Shown here in pieces: positions 62,280 to 64,000 of a stretch of DNA of 64,000 bases. Below the pieces are notes generated by a model. That model searched no databases. It was not told where the DNA came from and worked only from the letters and a program-made list of their open reading frames with translations. The first letter of the stretch is position 1, and the number at the start of each line of letters is the position of its first letter. This DNA is from Kriegella aquimaris (GTDB lineage Bacteria > Bacteroidota > Bacteroidia > Flavobacteriales > Flavobacteriaceae), in the NCBI RefSeq assembly GCF_900103215.1, contig NZ_FNGV01000005.1, forward strand, positions 62,001 through 126,000, given 5' to 3'. The position numbers and the translations under genes are program-made.

Positions 62280-64000
62280 ATGAAAAATTGGTCGGCGTTT
62301 TTAGTTCTATGGTTTGTAGTACCATTTTACGCTCAAACTTCTGAACAAACCATTTCAGGGATGGTGACCGATGTATGGGAAACTCCCATTCCAAATGTAA
62401 ATATTCTTCTCAAAGGCACCGACCGTGGAACTCAAACAGATGAAAGCGGATGGTTTTCGTTATATACACTTGTCAACGAGGTTTTGGTGTTCTCTTCCCT
62501 GGGATATGGAAGTGTTGAAATTGACGTGCCGGAAACGGGAGAAGAACTAAAAATTGTCTTATCCCCAAAGGCAACTGAATTGGATGAAGTGACCTTAAAG
62601 AAAAGGAAACTCAAAAAGCAAAAAGATTTTTTGGCCGAATATCCCGAAAACGCAAATTTGATCAAGACCTCAAGTGGAGTTTTAGACAAGGATCGTTCTT
62701 CATCGGCGTTGCGGGTTATCAACGGTACGGATTTGGTGGCAATAGGACCTGATTTTTTATCTTCTTTGAAGAATTTTAGTCCTAATATGAGGGTTGTTAG
62801 GCCCCCTTTTGCTCCTGATGTTGAGGTATATTTGTTCAGAATCGTTTTTACTTCCATTGATGATGAACTGGACATACCACCGAAAGCTATTTTTGATGTG
62901 GACGGATTTATACAAGAGACAGCGCCAACATATCTGTCAGCAAATGATATTGACCGTGTGGCTATACTCGAGCGCAATGCGGCGATTTCCAGATATGGAC
63001 CAAGGGGTACCGGAGGTGTTATTGTAGTGAACACCAAGGCCACCACCCAAATGGACCAATTTGGGGTTGACAAGCGGTATGATAATTCCGTTTTGCATGA
63101 CAGCCTAAGTGAGCTGTTTATTGACCAAAGAGGCTATTCACCAAAACCTCCCGATTACATGGAAGCTTATGGGGAGGCCACTACCGTTGTAGTGGCAGAA
63201 CGATTACTGGAAAGAGACAAAGAACTTTTCTTGAAAAACCCAATCTTTTTTTTGGACTTAGCCGATTATTTTAGAAAGCGCTGGAAAGATGACAAGACTT
63301 CAGATATGCTCCTTAAGGAGGTTCGTCAACGCTTTCCTGAAAATAGTGCGGTATTAAGGTCACTGGCATACAGATATGATATTTTGGGAAGGAAGAACGA
63401 AGCTTTGGATCTGTTCCTTGAGATTTTAGAGCTTGATCCGTCAGCCGCACAATCCTATTATGATTTGGCGGATGTATATGCCGAAAAAGGAAATGATAAA
63501 AAAGCCTCGGAAGTTTACGATCGCTATCTGCACCACAGGAATAATGATAGTATTGCATTTGACGAATATGGAGCTGACCTAATGATGACTCTAGAATCTC
63601 TTAACACCTTGAAGCCCCAAAAAGAAAAAATAAGTTGGGAAAAATTAGAGAAAGAAGCAGGGGTTGAAATTTCACGGACCCGAGTTCTGCTAACTTGGAG
63701 CAACCACAACATTAATATAGGGTTTCTAATGGCAAGCCCCGAATCATTGTACGATACTTGGACAAATACCGTGAAGCTAAATAGATTGCAAAACGGCGAA
63801 GCGCTTAGGGGATATGCCTGCGCCCAATTTTTTCTAGACGATGACCCAAAAGGGAAGTGGCAGTTGAATCTACAACATTATGAAGGAGCGGACCAAGAGC
63901 CCACCTATTTACACATATCGGTTTTTTTCGACTATGGGCTTCCTACACGGCACAGGGTATTGCGATTGTTCAAGTTGACCTCTGAATATGAGGGTACGGG
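62280..64000 (+). CDS. Exported CarboxypepD-plug-TPR protein, partial
   Basis: The frame is open from ATG 62280 to the window end (573 residues). It has a signal peptide (cleavage near FYAQT), a CarboxypepD-regulatory-like domain (residues 25-110: TISGMVTDVWETPIPNVNIL), a basic linker, a plug-like domain ending ISRYGPRGTGGVIVVNTK (about residues 225-260), then TPR-like helices (about 340-430: YYDLADVYAEKGNDKKA) and a beta-rich segment. No barrel is seen in the part available. It may be a SusC-derived adaptor; its end lies outside the window. Confidence 0.75.
   Translation, partial: MKNWSAFLVLWFVVPFYAQTSEQTISGMVTDVWETPIPNVNILLKGTDRGTQTDESGWFSLYTLVNEVLVFSSLGYGSVEIDVPETGEELKIVLSPKATELDEVTLKKRKLKKQKDFLAEYPENANLIKTSSGVLDKDRSSSALRVINGTDLVAIGPDFLSSLKNFSPNMRVVRPPFAPDVEVYLFRIVFTSIDDELDIPPKAIFDVDGFIQETAPTYLSANDIDRVAILERNAAISRYGPRGTGGVIVVNTKATTQMDQFGVDKRYDNSVLHDSLSELFIDQRGYSPKPPDYMEAYGEATTVVVAERLLERDKELFLKNPIFFLDLADYFRKRWKDDKTSDMLLKEVRQRFPENSAVLRSLAYRYDILGRKNEALDLFLEILELDPSAAQSYYDLADVYAEKGNDKKASEVYDRYLHHRNNDSIAFDEYGADLMMTLESLNTLKPQKEKISWEKLEKEAGVEISRTRVLLTWSNHNINIGFLMASPESLYDTWTNTVKLNRLQNGEALRGYACAQFFLDDDPKGKWQLNLQHYEGADQEPTYLHISVFFDYGLPTRHRVLRLFKLTSEYEGT

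Noticed and set aside
62432-63073. Long minus-strand frame of 213 codons opposite the plug-TPR gene
   Set aside because: It is antisense to a clear CarboxypepD/plug protein and its serine-rich sequence looks like a shadow frame.

Overview
The window looks like a chromosomal segment of a marine Bacteroidetes bacterium, most likely family Flavobacteriaceae. Evidence: a SusC/SusD pair, gliding and type IX secretion genes (sprE/porW, gldH), a split ATP synthase operon (atpB-E-F-H-A-G without atpD and atpC), flavobacterial families of unknown function (DUF6341, DUF6427, DUF6168, DUF5687, DUF4254, DUF4292), CCDC81-SPOR and TrhO proteins, and repeated TAnnTTTG promoter elements of the Bacteroidetes type. 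Several genes start with TTG. I found no rRNA, tRNA, CRISPR array, insertion sequence or phage gene. Most of the window is housekeeping.

Layout. 1-3476: right end of a surface-polysaccharide locus (O-antigen ligase/polymerase end, WecG-type and WecA-type transferases, UDP-glucuronate decarboxylase). 3521-7783: purD, then conserved flavobacterial genes DUF6341, DUF6427, DUF4254 and a GT9 glycosyltransferase. 7791-20210: the main accessory region, all on the minus strand: a TetR regulator, then reading from the far end a DUF2064 enzyme, SusC, SusD, a DoxX-like protein, a YnjB-type binding lipoprotein, two permeases, an ATPase, a divergent nucleoside hydrolase and a methylthioribose-kinase-like phosphotransferase. 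20548-22494: patatin-like phospholipase and a PaaE-like reductase. 22769-27970: PadR regulator, DUF2059 protein, three tandem paralogous membrane proteins (the middle one broken by a frame change at a run of ten T), and a DUF5687/ATPase ABC exporter pair. 28160-37025: sprE/porW, bactofilin, atpZ, DUF6168, and the ATP synthase genes. 37302-45156: flippase, dut, a TPR protein, DUF4292, an EnvC-like activator, a thioesterase, CCDC81-SPOR protein, dprA. 45473-50825: FKBP isomerase, M28 peptidase, trpS, plsC, sulfatase. 51032-54793: lipoprotein, ECF sigma factor, anti-sigma/beta-barrel fusion, recA. 55346-62219: trhO, ricT, gldH, PBP1A, scoAB. 62280 to the end: a CarboxypepD/plug/TPR protein that runs off the window.

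How the genes work together. The 8.7-20.2 kb cluster is the best candidate for an undescribed system. Its genes overlap or abut and lay out a full route: outer-membrane import (SusCD), inner-membrane ABC import (YnjBCD-like, a family without a settled substrate), hydrolysis of an N-glycosidic bond, and phosphorylation of the released sugar. This suggests salvage of a modified nucleoside or similar N-glycoside. The substrate is not shown by the sequence. A shared CTGGTCAGTT motif lies upstream of the TetR gene at one end and in the divergent intergenic region at the other end, so the TetR protein may control the locus, the patatin gene, or both.

Limits: all family calls come from reading motifs by eye. 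Promoter calls rest mainly on the -7 element TAnnTTTG and several lack a clear -33 TTG.
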